Source of the DNA: Gnetum montanum
Taxonomy: Eukaryota; Streptophyta; Gnetopsida; Gnetales; Gnetaceae
Assembly (NCBI GenBank): GCA_015680685.1
Contig: MNCI01011902.1
Span: 70,894 to 95,324, forward strand
Reading direction: 5' to 3'
Length of the DNA: 24,431 nt
Below are positions 1 through 10,186 of this stretch, one piece after another (the stretch's first letter is position 1; each line of letters begins with the position of its first letter). Under the pieces are notes generated by a model. The model worked only from the letters and a program-made list of their open reading frames with translations, searched no databases and was not told where the DNA came from. The position numbers were made by a program, and so were the translations under genes.

Positions 1-653
1 TTCATGGAGCAATTTTGGACCTTAACCCTACTCAGACCATATCATTTATTGCCTTTTGTCATTAAACTACAATTTAGAGTTCATTTTTAATTATAATTAA
101 ATATGGTATAAATCAATTTTGTCAAAGAAGATGTTCAAAAACATTAGTTTTCATATTTGGTTCACTAGAATTGGAGTTGCCATTCTCGAAATATCATATT
201 TTTAGTTTATTAAAAATACCATAGAAGTTTCGACATTTGAACTAGACGACCATGATAACTGAAACTCAGATCTTGTAGGTTTAAATAGAATTCGATTTGG
301 AAAAGTGTTTGAATGTAGAAGGTATTAGTAGGAAGTTAAAGAAAAGAAATGAACTTATAAAAATGTAAATGTAAAACTTATTTTTTAAAAAAGTAAAAAT
401 CAAATAAAAAAAAAGTCAAAAGTGGTTCAAAACTTATTTTTTATGTTTAACATATACATTATGTATACATTATATAACATATATAATGTACATGTTTAAT
501 ATAACCTATATTTTTTGTCACCACCTCTCTCTTTGTTGCCTCACTTCACTTGTATGGGGAATTTTTTGTTTCTATTTCATATAGAAATTATTTTTTGCCT
601 TTTCTTTTGTTTCTAAATTGATTTTAGGCTTGTTTCTTCCGTTTTTGAACACT
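1..653. other. AT-rich intergenic flank, no gene seen
   Basis: The stretch is strongly AT-rich with T- and A-runs and frequent stops in all frames. I see no coding similarity, RNA gene or terminal repeat in it. Confidence 0.6.
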
Positions 654-700
654 CACCATGCTAAGTGTCATGGTGCATGTGATTTTTCTCATTATAAATA
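654..700 (+). promoter_or_regulatory. Inverted repeat followed by a TATAAATA box
   Basis: CACCATG (654-660) and CATGGTG (669-675) form a perfect 7-bp inverted repeat with an 8-nt loop. A TATAAATA box follows at 693-700. The same order, a dyad and then TATAAATA, is seen in the U3 of every LTR in this window, so this may be the promoter part of a worn-out LTR. I could not find its LTR ends, a primer-binding site or gag nearby, so a chance match in AT-rich DNA remains possible. Confidence 0.25.
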
Positions 701-2240
701 GATTGTGGCCTTTGCTAAGTCTTGATCTAGATTGTAAAAGGTTTCTGGTGCAATAGTTCAAAGTGATGTGAAAAGCTGATTTTGGGCATTTTGGGGGAAA
801 GAAAAAAAAAAAGAAGATTCTAGAAGCCCTGCCAATAAATACAAGTAAGAAGTTTATTCTACTTTCTCTCCTATTTTGTTGTGGATTTTGTATGCTTTCT
901 TTATGCTTTTTGGTCTTTTTGTTATTTTTTCCATGATTTTAATTATTATGCTGAGATTTTGCCAAATTTAGCCACTTTGGACTTGTTTTTATATGAAAAT
1001 TAGTTTTTTAATTTTTTCTAAATCATTTTTCTATCTTTAGGTGAATTTTTGGATTATGTGAAAACCTTGCCCTACTTACTTTTTAGATATTTTATGATAA
1101 TTGTGGACTAGCTCTTGATATGAACATGATTTTGTGAGGATTTTGTAAAATTTTGGGTATTTTGGAAATATATTGGATTTTTGGAATAAAATAATAATAT
1201 TAATAAGACTAGCTTTGCTTAGTTGGTAGCGAGACCTGCTAATCTTTTAGATGCCTCTCTCTACATGTAGTAGTGGAGTGTTCTTTAGTGTGACCCAACC
1301 CATAGGAACAAGGATTTGGATGGATTTCTTACCTTGGATTTTGATTCGTAAGTTCATGTGAGGCTAGGAAACTAGTTGAGACCATGGCACTGAGTAGTTG
1401 AGTCTAGTGGTGTATGGTGAGGCAAAGTTAAGACTTATCCTTTCAATCAGCGGATAACCTGATTATAGTAGTGAGGTTATTCCAAGACTTGTTAGTATAT
1501 TCCTTTGGTAGTGAGGATAACTAAGAGTTATCCTTCGGAGATTCTTGGATAAAATATATAGAAATATATATTCTTTGGTTTTTTGGAAAATTTGTGGCAT
1601 TTTTAGACTTGAAACATTTTTGAATATTTAATTGGAAATCTTTGTCTATATTGCATCCTAAGACTTTTGGCCTAGAACCTTTATACTTCATGAAGAGGAA
1701 AAAAAATAACCTTTCTTATTTAAAGGGTTTTAACTTCTCCTACATTTTGATGTAAAGAGCCCAAATTAGCCATAGATAAGTTTGCTTCAAAATTTGGTAG
1801 AAAATGAACACTACTAACCTTTAACCTATGAATATGAAAGATGGTGTCTTACCATGAAATGCTTGGGGATGAACATTTATCCTCTATAGTTGTTTATAAC
1901 CTCATTTTTTCATTTTTTTTACAGGCAGCAGGGAGTTATAGGTAGAGTAGTGGGGAGTAACTAGCCAACCAAGGTTATCTCTAATAGCATTTGGTTTAAA
2001 ATTTGTAGAGATACTTCTTAGTTGCAAAAGCCAAGTTAGCTTTATTCCTATAACTAATTTGATGCACATCATAGGATAAATGGCCAAAGACTTGTCAAAG
2101 TCATACCATGGGGATCTCATGGAGTAGCTCATTAACTTCACTCATGATTATAATTAATTAGATATTATGTAGGAGAAATTAGGAAAAAAATCTTATGCAT
2201 ATTAGCTAACTAGTCAAACATAAGGTTTTAATAGAGATGT
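701..2240. other. Intergenic DNA, no recognisable gene
   Basis: No coding similarity was recognised on either strand. A perfect small hairpin, GGATAACT-AAG-AGTTATCC, lies at 1515-1533, within a patch (about 1440-1545) that repeats the words GGATAAC and TAGTGAGG. A pyrimidine tract ending in TTTTTTTTACAG at about 1914-1925 resembles a splice acceptor but has no exon to go with it. Confidence 0.5.
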
Positions 2241-2289
2241 GATCTAATGTGAAGGGTAAGAAACAATTTTATTTACATCACATTAGATC
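2241..2289. repeat. 12-bp inverted repeat
   Basis: GATCTAATGTGA at 2241-2252 is the exact reverse complement of TCACATTAGATC at 2278-2289, with a 25-nt loop. It overlaps the start of the LINE-like remnant. No function is evident. Confidence 0.5.
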
Positions 2290-2520
2290 TAATAAACCAA
2301 ATGTAGAAGCTTACTATCTCTCAATTGCAACTATAATCAAGCATCAAAATGTCATAAGTAAGCTTCACTTAAGTTTTCACCATCTTAGAATTGAAAGTGG
2401 AAAGTGGATTCAGTTGCTCCGAGAAGAGCGTATTTGTAAGTTATGTACATAAAGAGTCCTTAAAGATGAATTAAATGTGTTTCTTTCTTATGTTTTAACT
2501 ACCCATTTGAAACAACATTC
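2249..2520 (+). pseudogene. LINE (non-LTR retrotransposon) remnant, C-terminal cysteine-rich region
   Basis: The frame carries HHLRIESGKW followed by REERICKLC, then, after one in-frame stop (TAA at about 2450), RVLKDELNVFL. This order (a hydrophobic-RIE-G-W segment, then a basic REER-C-x-x-C, then an acidic DE-hydrophobic block) is what I know from the region downstream of the reverse transcriptase in many non-LTR retrotransposon polyproteins, where an H/C-rich tail follows. The catalytic reverse transcriptase block is not present upstream, so this is a 5'-truncated copy, as LINE insertions usually are. No poly(A) tail or target duplication could be fixed. The assignment rests on motif order only. 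Confidence 0.55.
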
Positions 2521-3682
2521 AATTTTACAATGAAAAACTTGTATGAATTTTTTTTGATGTTCCCATTAGTGCTATGTGCTATGCGGCTTTTGTGAAGTGG
2601 ATGAAGATTAAAATGCATACATGACTTGACTCCTTCACTCATTAGAATGACCTCTAGACTTGATAGAGTAGAGGCATGTACCTTTATTAAGTTACTTTAC
2701 TCATCAGAGTGAAGGATAGTTACTTAAGTTATAGTTAAATAACACTCTCTTGAAACATAAATAAATAAAATTACATATATTATATCCTATTTATCTATAA
2801 CTATATGTGATGTGATATGTCTCTCACTCAATGGAGTAAAGTTGAGAGGGATTTTTCTCTTTTCTCCTTAACTTTGTCTATTGAAAGTTGTAAAAGAACT
2901 TCCCTCTTTAGGGTAGAGCTATAATTGGTAACTGTAGCTTTGTTAGTAGCTTGAGCTATAAGCAGTGAAAACTACTTTGAGGTCAAGCCACTAACATGCT
3001 GTCTTGGGATAATAGTAAGGATCCCTTGGGTGGGTCCTTTGCATCATCAGTAGCTTTGTTATTTTCACTATCACTAGAGTTACTATCATGGCTTCTTTAC
3101 ACCTTGGGGTAACTAGTGTAACTAATTATTCTCCACCTAAAGTATACAAAGTTGTTTCTTGCTTCGCCACTCTCTATGTTCATGCCTTGTCCCTTTAGGT
3201 CCTTATGGCTAGAGGCTCTTATAAAGGAGGGGTGAAAATGATGAGTAATCTTTCCATAGGTTATCCTTTCATCACACCTATAGCCCTTTAGATCCTTATG
3301 CCCCTTACCTTTATTAGAAAAATAACTAAACATTTCCTCTTCTTAGATGCACTTATTTATATCTTCAACACACAAGGTTATACATAGAGCATAGGGTTTA
3401 GAAAGATTCTTCTTACCATTTGCACAGCAGAAGCTTAAGATTCTTTTTGGAAGTCTGAAATAACTTCCTTCATTTGCTTAGGTTCCAGATGTAGGCCCTA
3501 GCCTCCCTTACACTTGGCTAATCATTATGCTGACATCTTACATTTACAATAGTGTTTCATTGCCACTTAAGGATACAGTTGTAGATACATGTTGTTGGCT
3601 CCATATCTTCTTCATAAACATTTTGTTGAAATCACCATATTCTATGTATCATTTAGTAATCTCTATCTTGCTATGGGTATTT
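2521..3682. other. Intergenic DNA with a weak minus-strand frame
   Basis: A 78-codon minus-strand frame at 3097-3333 contains the word HKDLKG twice, about 30 residues apart, matching two similar 20-bp DNA stretches near 3190 and 3285. I could not assign it to a family. Imperfect inverted repeats occur around 2625-2730 (CCTTCACTC with GAGTGAAGG). Otherwise nothing is recognised up to the target duplication of element A. Confidence 0.4.
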
Positions 3683-3687
3683 ATAGT
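3683..3687. repeat. Target-site duplication of element A, left copy (ATAGT)
   Basis: ATAGT precedes the TGATG start of the left LTR. The five bases after the right LTR end (21001-21005) are ATAGC. One C/T difference between two 5-bp copies is expected in an element this decayed. Confidence 0.65.
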
Positions 3688-3813
3688 TGATGAATCATGA
3701 TCATGTCAACCCTAATATCGGATATTTGATATTGAGGCTCTGATATTAGATACATGATATTGGGTCCCAAGAAACAATGTCAAATATCCAATATCTTCTC
3801 CTCCATGCTAGCC

Positions 3814-3821
3814 TATAAATA
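3814..3821 (+). promoter_or_regulatory. TATA box of LTR A (TATAAATA)
   Basis: TATAAATA lies just downstream of the U3 dyads and is at the same relative place as in LTRs B, C and D. Transcription would start roughly 25-35 bp downstream. Confidence 0.65.
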
Positions 3822-3998
3822 GAACACTTGGGGTGCATGGTTGGGGGATAGTTTTATTTTTAGTTTTCAGTTAGCTTCTTTGTAGATTATTGATTTTCAA
3901 TTCTGTTATTTCCCAATGCATACTCGTAGTGTGATGTTTGTAATTGTATGACATTCTTATTTGAGTGTGACATACTTGGACATGTTACATGATAAAAA

Positions 3999-4004
3999 AT
4001 AAAG
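3999..4004 (+). terminator. Possible polyadenylation signal in LTR A (AATAAA)
   Basis: AATAAA lies about 180 bp after the TATA box, where the R region of an LTR carries its 3'-end signal. Plant signals are loose, so this is a positional inference. Confidence 0.35.
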
Positions 4005-4132
4005 ATTGGGATTACTTCCATCATTGCAGCATCCACTTAAATTATTATTGCTTTCAATTTTTTAATTATTTGCTATTTTCCTTAGTTAATATTTCCATTT
4101 ATTTCTCTTTATGATTCATGTCATTAAGTAGA

Positions 4133-4283
4133 ATGAGTATGGTTAATCATGAGTGCTTATGTGTAATTACTTGGTAATCCAGTAGTGTATTGTTTGGAAA
4201 ACCCAGTGATGTGTACTTGGCAATTCTAGTAGTGGTTATACAAAGTCTAATGCATGTGCAGACGATTAGGAATGGATACTCAT
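4133..4283 (+). other. U5 paired-segment module, copy in LTR A 5'
   Basis: Outer stem X pairs ATGAG (4133-4137) with CTCAT (4279-4283). Inner stem Y pairs TTAAT (4143-4147) with ATTAG (4265-4269), four Watson-Crick pairs plus one mismatch at the end. The spacers are TATGG on one side and GAATGGATA on the other. In the C and D LTRs (read on the minus strand) the equivalent spacers are TACGA and GAACGGATG, but the stems have different sequences that still pair. It lies in U5, so it would sit in the leader of the genomic RNA just before the primer-binding site. A structural role is inferred from sequence only. Confidence 0.6.
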
Positions 4284-4575
4284 TGCACATAGGCTAGTGT
4301 AGATTTTACTTTCCAATATGTAGTAGCTTAATTAATTTATCTCTTTATTGTCATTAGGAGTAGCTTAGGATTAGGAAACATAAATCATATGCCTCACTTT
4401 GGACTAAATCATATGTGAAAAAGCTACCACTAGTCCAAGTGGAAAGACAACAAATTGCGATTAAAGCATAACAATTTAGATGCACAACTAGTCCCATCCA
4501 TGAAATTCAATCAGATCATGTGTGAACGCTTTTGATTGATATGGTTGGGAGTATGGATACCTCGTTGCTCATCAT

Positions 4576-4593
4576 TGGCGCTGTTGCTAGGGA
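4576..4593 (+). other. Primer-binding site of element A (tRNA-Asp type)
   Basis: TGGCGCTGTTGCTAGGGA starts one base after the LTR end. The plant tRNA-Asp 3' end would require TGGCGCCGTTGCCGGGGA; the three differences are all transitions. This primer type is known from Athila-lineage Ty3/gypsy elements. Confidence 0.8.
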
Positions 4594-4699
4594 TGGTGCT
4601 AATTATCTAGATTATTTATATTATACACAATTGTTGTAAATGCATTAACGAAGTATCTTTCAGAAAATATTAAATCATACACATCCTAAACCACCAACA

Positions 4700-5275
4700 A
4701 TGTCTCTCTCACAAGGAAGCAATAATGCACTGTATAGTGAAAGTATTCATTGAAGAACTAATGAGATATATGTTGAAGAAAGTTGAAGTGACCAACCTTA
4801 TGCAAGGGTTTCACATGTTCATGACTACCCTGATGATAGTCAAGGACCACATTCACCTAAGGAAGACAACCTTGGAAGAGATGAAGTAGGTCTTGGACCA
4901 AGGGAGGTCTCAAGGCTGAAGACCTCCTTAAAACCAAGAAACGATAAATCAGGGACCTTGGGAAACACCATAGAAGCCATGGCAATCCTTCTAGTTCTAC
5001 ATCTTCCTCTCCCCCTTCAACATCTAGTTTTGATGAAGATGAACATAGGTATGGAACTAAATCTCTACTGTAGGGTTGGAATAAAAATAAAAATCGAACC
5101 CGCAAGAACACTCACAGTTATCAACATGAACATAGGCAAAATCATCACCATCAATTGAATAGAAATTTCCCTCACAACCTATTTGATGATGATGAACCCT
5201 TGTTGGTCATTAAAAACGTAATGCAGATCATAGAGGCAGTTAAGATATCTCACAGGTATCATAAAGAAAGTCACT
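4700..5275 (+). pseudogene. Gag of element A, N-terminal part (interrupted by B)
   Basis: A start at 4700 reads MSLSQGSNNALYSES, followed by stops and at least one frameshift. From about 4980 the readable frame has a Ser/Pro-rich stretch (SSSTSSSPPSTSS), then a His/Arg/Asn-rich stretch, then EPLLVIKNVMQIIEAVKI. The same order is seen in the gag of element C: Ser/Pro-rich, then basic His/Arg-rich, then KPLLAT and SMLNITEVVRIP. The frame stops at the B insertion and resumes, in frame and without residue gain or loss relative to C, at 13801. The part is dead as a gene because of its stops and the insertion. Confidence 0.7.
5271..5275. repeat. Target-site duplication of element B, left copy (TCACT)
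   Basis: TCACT precedes the TGAAAC start of B; TCACC follows the B end at 13796-13800. Removing B and one copy rejoins the A gag in frame with the same spacing as the gag of C, which fixes both boundaries. Confidence 0.8.
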
Positions 5276-6281
5276 TGAAACACCACCAAATCTAGACTAC
5301 AACATCCTGATTGCAAATTTGTTTAAGTGTCAGCATGAGGCCATTTTTGTAGATTTTTTCTAAGTGTTGGAATTACGCTCTCCACTACTGCAAAGTGTAG
5401 TTAGCCTCTTGTGAAGAGCGTAGTCAACACAAAGGCTAGGTTTGCAATTTTTGCTAAGTGTCAACACAAATCTAGTTGCTACAAATTTTTCTAAGTGCTA
5501 GGACTACACTCTCCACTATTATAAAGTGTAGTTAGCCTATTGTGAAGAGTGTAGTTAGCAAAAACCTAGTTTTTTGTAGTTTTCTCTAAGTGTTGAGACT
5601 ATGCTCTTCATTGCCCTAGAGTGTAGTTAGCCTCTAGTGGAGAGCATAGTTAGAAAAAAGGTATCTTTTCACAAGTTTAGGCAAGTCTCAAACTATGCTC
5701 ACCCCTAGTTGGAAGCATAGTTAGCCTCTCGTGGGGAGCATAGTCTATCAAAAAGTCCAAATTTCACCAGCATTGAGACTATGCTCTCCCCCAACTCAGA
5801 GCGTACTTAGCAGGAAGCAAGTTTTTTGCCAAATTTTTTTGAGTCCTGGGACTACACTCTGCACTGCCCTAGAGCATAGTTAGCTAGAATAGCCTTCGGC
5901 AGACTCCACAACAGAGCAATGATACACCAACGTAGTCAACTCACCCCCTGGTGAGCATAGTTGGTGGAATCTATCTCTCTCTTACATTTCCTCTTGCCCA
6001 AAATTGTAACTACACTCGACCCCACTAGTGTAGTGGAAAGCATAGTTGGGTGAGAGCATGGTCCCAACCATACCCTCTGCCATGTGGTGACCATGCCGCA
6101 TTTCACACTAACCTTTACCTTATAAATACTCTACATCCTTAGTGTTTTCATAGTTGGCATTTTGGAAAATCAAGGGTTGAAAATTTTTTGGTTAGCATTT
6201 GGTAGATGACCATAGCCCCACTATAGCTCCACCATAGCTTAGCAGAACATTGTAACCCATGGTACACCGCGGTGGCCAACT
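5276..6281 (+). repeat. 5' LTR of element B, truncated at its 3' side
   Basis: The copy matches 12166-13267 from the shared start TGAAACACCACC to the shared GCCAACT, after which the two copies are unrelated. Most of it is a U3 array of about eight units, each with ACTAYGCTCTYCACT near the front and AGAGYRTAGTTAGC behind, so that each unit is a potential hairpin. Units start near 5365, 5490, 5590, 5680, 5772, 5848, 5925 and 6007. The matching 3' LTR continues for about 530 bp more, so this copy has lost the end of its LTR. Confidence 0.8.
6121..6128 (+). promoter_or_regulatory. TATA box of LTR B 5' copy (TATAAATA)
   Basis: TATAAATA directly follows the U3 inverted-repeat array; the 3' copy has it at 13109-13116. 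Confidence 0.65.
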
Positions 6282-6336
6282 CACTATCTTGCCCATCCAA
6301 TAAGAGACCATGATTGATAACCCTAGGAATCCTGTA

Positions 6337-9024
6337 ATGGCAGAGCCAAGGAAATACCTAGGCCTACGTGAGCAAGATCTAGAGTACGCCATAGTAAGTG
6401 ATGAAAAATACAAATTCATGTATGGAAAGATTCAAGCAGGGCTATTTGTAGACCACTTAGACATGGAAGCAAAGTGAGGCTATGAACTTATCCATCGAAA
6501 TAGGAGCACATCCTCTTGTCACTTAACATCATCCCATTCACAAAGTCCTACTAGTGGATGATAGCCTAGCTCATTCAAAAAAGTAAGTGTGAAGTAGGGG
6601 CAGACTACGAAGAACCCCTGCAAGAAGAAAAGGGTAAGTTCAAAGCTCGCTCCGAGCACGAGGGCTCCTTTCATACCATCTTCCAGCAAGCAACCCTTGG
6701 ACTGGCTCTTCTGCAGTCTTGTTCCCTCATTCTTTTTGAGATGGTCATAGCATTAGCATCATCATCTAGGTCAATGCCCATTATATTAATGCACCAAACA
6801 CATCTTGATGCACTTGCTCCCTTTAGCTTGCCATTTGTGGCATCACTGCCACCTTTCCAGCCATTGTTGCCTAGCACACCTGCATCAACTCAACCACACT
6901 ACCACATAGGGCCCACCTCTAGGCTTGATGTGACTTAGGCACTCTATGTCTTACTTGTCTCATTAGTGTCCTTGGCATCGGCCCAACCCACATATGCGTC
7001 ACCTACCCTAATCACCATCCCTGTAGCATAGCCCACACATCAAGCCCATTTGGCAATTTTGTAACCCACAATAAGGCCATGGACCACATAGTTAGTCCAA
7101 TAGCAAGTCACACAACTAGCATAGTCAGCTGGAATGTCTTACAAATTAGACCAGGCATTCCAGATGATGTAAAGCCTGATGGAAGAGGTGAAGCAACTCA
7201 AGGTCACCTCCTCTGAAACCGTCAAAGTGTTGGACTTTTACCAAGATGACCCTATTAGTCCTATGGTCCCACCACTAACTCTCCTGGTTGTAGTCCCACT
7301 ACTTCAATTCAAAAAATACAATGGCGAGGGGGATCCCAACGCACAAATAATTACATTTAGGTCAGAGTGTTTTCTATTGCAGGCATGGCCACATGCCATC
7401 ATACATGTGTTTACCATGTCACTCACTAGCAAGGTGCTAGACTGGCACTGTGCATTACCTAGAAGCTCTATCTCCTGTTTGGAGGATCTTTTAAGCTAAT
7501 TCATGATGTGCTTCAAGTACAAATTAAAGTCAAAAGCCACCCTAGACCAATTGATGCAAATCAATCATGGCCACCTAGATCCTGTACAAAAATTCATCCA
7601 ACATTGGAGTGCCTTGTTAAATGAAATACGAGAGCAAATAGTTGAAACACACCTCTTGGACATATTTAAGGATTTAGCTAATGACTTCATAAAGTCAAAG
7701 CTGTACTACTTAGGCATGTAGTCTCTAAGCCAAGGCTTTGCCTAGATCAAGATCATACAAGATGCAACTGAAGCTAGTAAGGACCCGGCCTATGTGGCCT
7801 ACAAAAACTTGCATGTGAGGATGGACAAGAATAAAGGAAAGTAGAATGCGACTATGGTGATTGTGGCCAAAGAGGCTAAAAAAAACAATTCAAGGCCAAT
7901 GGCCAAGCCACCCAAGGCCCTCACCAACAACAAAACTACCAACCCTAGCACTACAACAACTAACTAGCCCATGTCACTGGTGGTCATAGCATAAGCTTCT
8001 CCAAGGCCTAACTTTGAGTGCAAGGATCGCTCCAAGGATACCTCGCTACGATAAAAACCTTTAGAACTTTTGGACCAACTACTAAAGGCTGGATGTATCT
8101 AGTACAAGTAAATGTTTAAAGATGCTTGTAAAAGACATGATAGATATTGCAAGCTCCAAAGGAATCTTGCGTTAATAGCATCGAATGAGCCCTCGGTCCC
8201 GAAACACTTTAGACTAGATCAGTTCTACCACTACCACCAGTTGCCTAGTCATAACACTAATTTTTGCATAGCTCTATAGGATGAACTCCAAAGAATGATT
8301 GATAGAGGTGAGTTGGTACTTGACGCTGCTAACCCAGTTAGATCTCAGGACCAATCTATAAGGGTGTACAAGGACCCTCTAAACATAGATGACACTAGGT
8401 ATGTCATAAATGCTATCAATGTCAATGACAACCCAGAACCAGTGCAGTGGCCATTCATGGTCTATGTGCCCTTTAGTAGCGCAAGGGCCTCCACAACCTC
8501 TATAGGTTTGAGGCCTTCTTTCATCGTCAAATGTGCCACTTCAAGCACGTACAACTCCCTTTGTGGTTAGGGTTCCACAACATGTTGCAACAATAGTTTA
8601 GTCATCCTTTGTCATCAGGGTGCCACAGCATGCTAACTCCTCATGTACCTAGAGTCTAATAGTGGACAATGTAGTGGTCGCTTCCCATCTAAGAGCCAAT
8701 TCTACTAGCAACATTAATAGACCCTCTAGGTGGCAACCTAGGAGGCCCAATGAACATCTCATAGTTAAAATGGTTAGGCAATGTCAAGAGAAAAGGGCAT
8801 TGGGTCCGCCAAAGCTGGTCCCTATATCTGTGATCCCTATGGCCAAAACAATTAAGGAGTCCATCACTAGCAACTTGCAACCAAGCATTGAGGCCCTTGC
8901 ACAGGCCAAGCCAACAAAGCCCAACTTGCCTCCCCATGAAATGTTTTTCTTAGGGCATATGAAAGAAGTCAAAGCCAATAAAAACACAACCAATGTCAAA
9001 GACTTTGTGGATTCCTTAGCTTAG
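6337..9024 (+). pseudogene. Gag of element B (Tat/Ogre-type), degenerate
   Basis: A likely start at 6337 reads MAEPRKYLGLREQDLEYAIV, only 55 bp after the truncated LTR. After frameshifts, the frame starting near 6741 runs to 8570 with several stops. It includes a retrotransposon-gag core (KKYNGEGDPNAQIITFRSEC at about 7311; VQKFIQHWSALLNEIREQIV at about 7590). A tail follows with FYHYHQLPSHNTNFC and ELQRMIDRGEL (about 8229-8320). In Tat/Ogre gags this tail is the C-x-x-H-x(4)-H-T-x-x-C segment followed by a LIDRG motif; the first cysteine is lost here. A further fragment in another frame (8662-9024) corresponds to the linker before the protease. No intact product is possible. Confidence 0.75.
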
Positions 9025-9077
9025 GTTAAGTAAGCACTCGAATAGAAGAACATAACATTAAGTCTCTATGACCTATC

Positions 9078-9848
9078 ATGACCTCATTTGCCCACTATGA
9101 AGTGCTAGTGCAGATGTTGACCTTCATTGCTATCATAGAAAACATCTCGGAAGATAAGAATTCCATCCACGCAATGATGTTACCTCTTGCACTACAAGAA
9201 TTGAGCTTCACATCCCTCACGTTTCATGATGAGGCAATTAAGGTTGACCCTGAGAAGGATGAGGTCATAATAGCTCCCATGTTTATCACCATATGTGTCG
9301 AGTAATGCAAGATTCGAAGGGTGGACATCGACAATGGGGTAGCAACAAATGTTATTCCATACACCATCATTGATAAGTTAGGCCTTATGGACCAAATAAA
9401 GCTAAGAAAAACCACATAACTGAAGTCCTTTAATGGGTCACATGTCATCGTTAAGGGTACCATCACAGTAGCCTTTGTAGTAGGGGAAGAATTCCCCACC
9501 ACTAATGAATTCATCATTGTAGAGGAAATGCCAAGCTTTAACTTAATTTTGGGTAGGCCATGGATCACCTAATTACGAGTCATTTCCTCTTTGATCTACC
9601 AAGAAATCCATGTTTCGTACGAAGGTGGCAAAGTTATCATCTATGGTGATAATGCTACCCCTTTGGCTATCAAAAACATTGATACAAAGCAAGGGTTAGA
9701 GGTGGAATTTCTTGATGATGTGTCTACAGTAAAGGAAGATAATGAAACGCTTGAGGCTGCCACACTTGAAAGGATGAAAGAAGTCAATGACCTATCAAAA
9801 GACACCCTATGGGTGGAATTTCCTTTCAATGTAGCAAGTGAGGGTTAA
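9078..9848 (+). pseudogene. Retropepsin-like aspartic protease of element B
   Basis: One frame runs from 9078 to 9848 with stops at 9303, near 9417 and near 9570. The catalytic region reads RVDIDNGVATNVIP at about 9315-9356: the catalytic Asp and the Gly are kept, with Asn between them. As far as I know, DNG is common in Tat/Ogre proteases, so it need not be damage. The flap-side sequence LKSFNGSHVIVKG and the C-terminal FNLILGRPWI follow, the latter being the diagnostic end of the domain. After it comes VSYEGGKVIIYGDN, a segment found after GRPW in Tat/Ogre polyproteins. The enzyme would have cleaved the gag-pol precursor. Nothing recognisable as reverse transcriptase follows. Confidence 0.8.
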
Positions 9849-10186
9849 GGAGACTACCAAATAGTGTAATCTAGGTCCTATGTGCCTCCTAACCCACACT
9901 GGGTTAGGAAGCAATTGCGTGACTAAGGCACCTCCTTAGTCCAACATCTGCTAGGTGTCTTCTTGCCATTTGCCTCTATGCATCCTACATTTCACTTTCC
10001 ACTTACACTGCATTAGCACTATAGCATGTCACTTGTGTTTGGCTTGATTTCTTAGTTTATGCATTTGTCTTATCCATGCATTTGCTAGCTTTACATTTCC
10101 ATAGTTATTGCTTTATTGCATGAAAAACATCAAAGTGCATAAAAATCATAAAAGCCAAAATTACGAAAAGAGAGTTAGCAATACAT

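Larger units (their letters stand above)
3688..4574 (+). repeat. 5' LTR of element A
   Basis: The LTR begins TGATGAATCATG and ends CTCATCA, the same ends as the C and D LTRs. Its second part (4005-4574) is clearly repeated at 20423-21000. U3 contains dyads built on GATATT/AATATC, including the exact inverted pair GGATATTTGA (3720-3729) and TCAAATATCC (3780-3789), and a worn copy of the long palindrome seen intact in D (3741-3762). A TATAAATA box, a possible polyadenylation signal and a paired-segment module in U5 are listed separately. The left boundary is set by similarity to the D LTR start and by the target duplication. Confidence 0.8.

Noticed and set aside
1205-1245. tRNA-like stretch (GCTTAGTTGGTAGCGAGACC)
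   Set aside because: It resembles a D-arm and A box, but no B box or acceptor stem follows, so no tRNA or SINE was called.
1914-1925. Splice-acceptor-like pyrimidine tract and CAG
   Set aside because: No adjacent exon with coding similarity in any frame.
3097-3333. Minus-strand frame with the word HKDLKG twice
   Set aside because: The repeat comes from two similar 20-bp DNA stretches; no protein family was recognised, so it is not called a gene.
9330-9338. DNG in the protease taken as a destroyed active site
   Set aside because: DNG is a usual form in Tat/Ogre proteases as I know them; the clear damage is the in-frame stops.
9224-9568. 114-codon minus-strand open frame
   Set aside because: It is the shadow of the B protease on the opposite strand.
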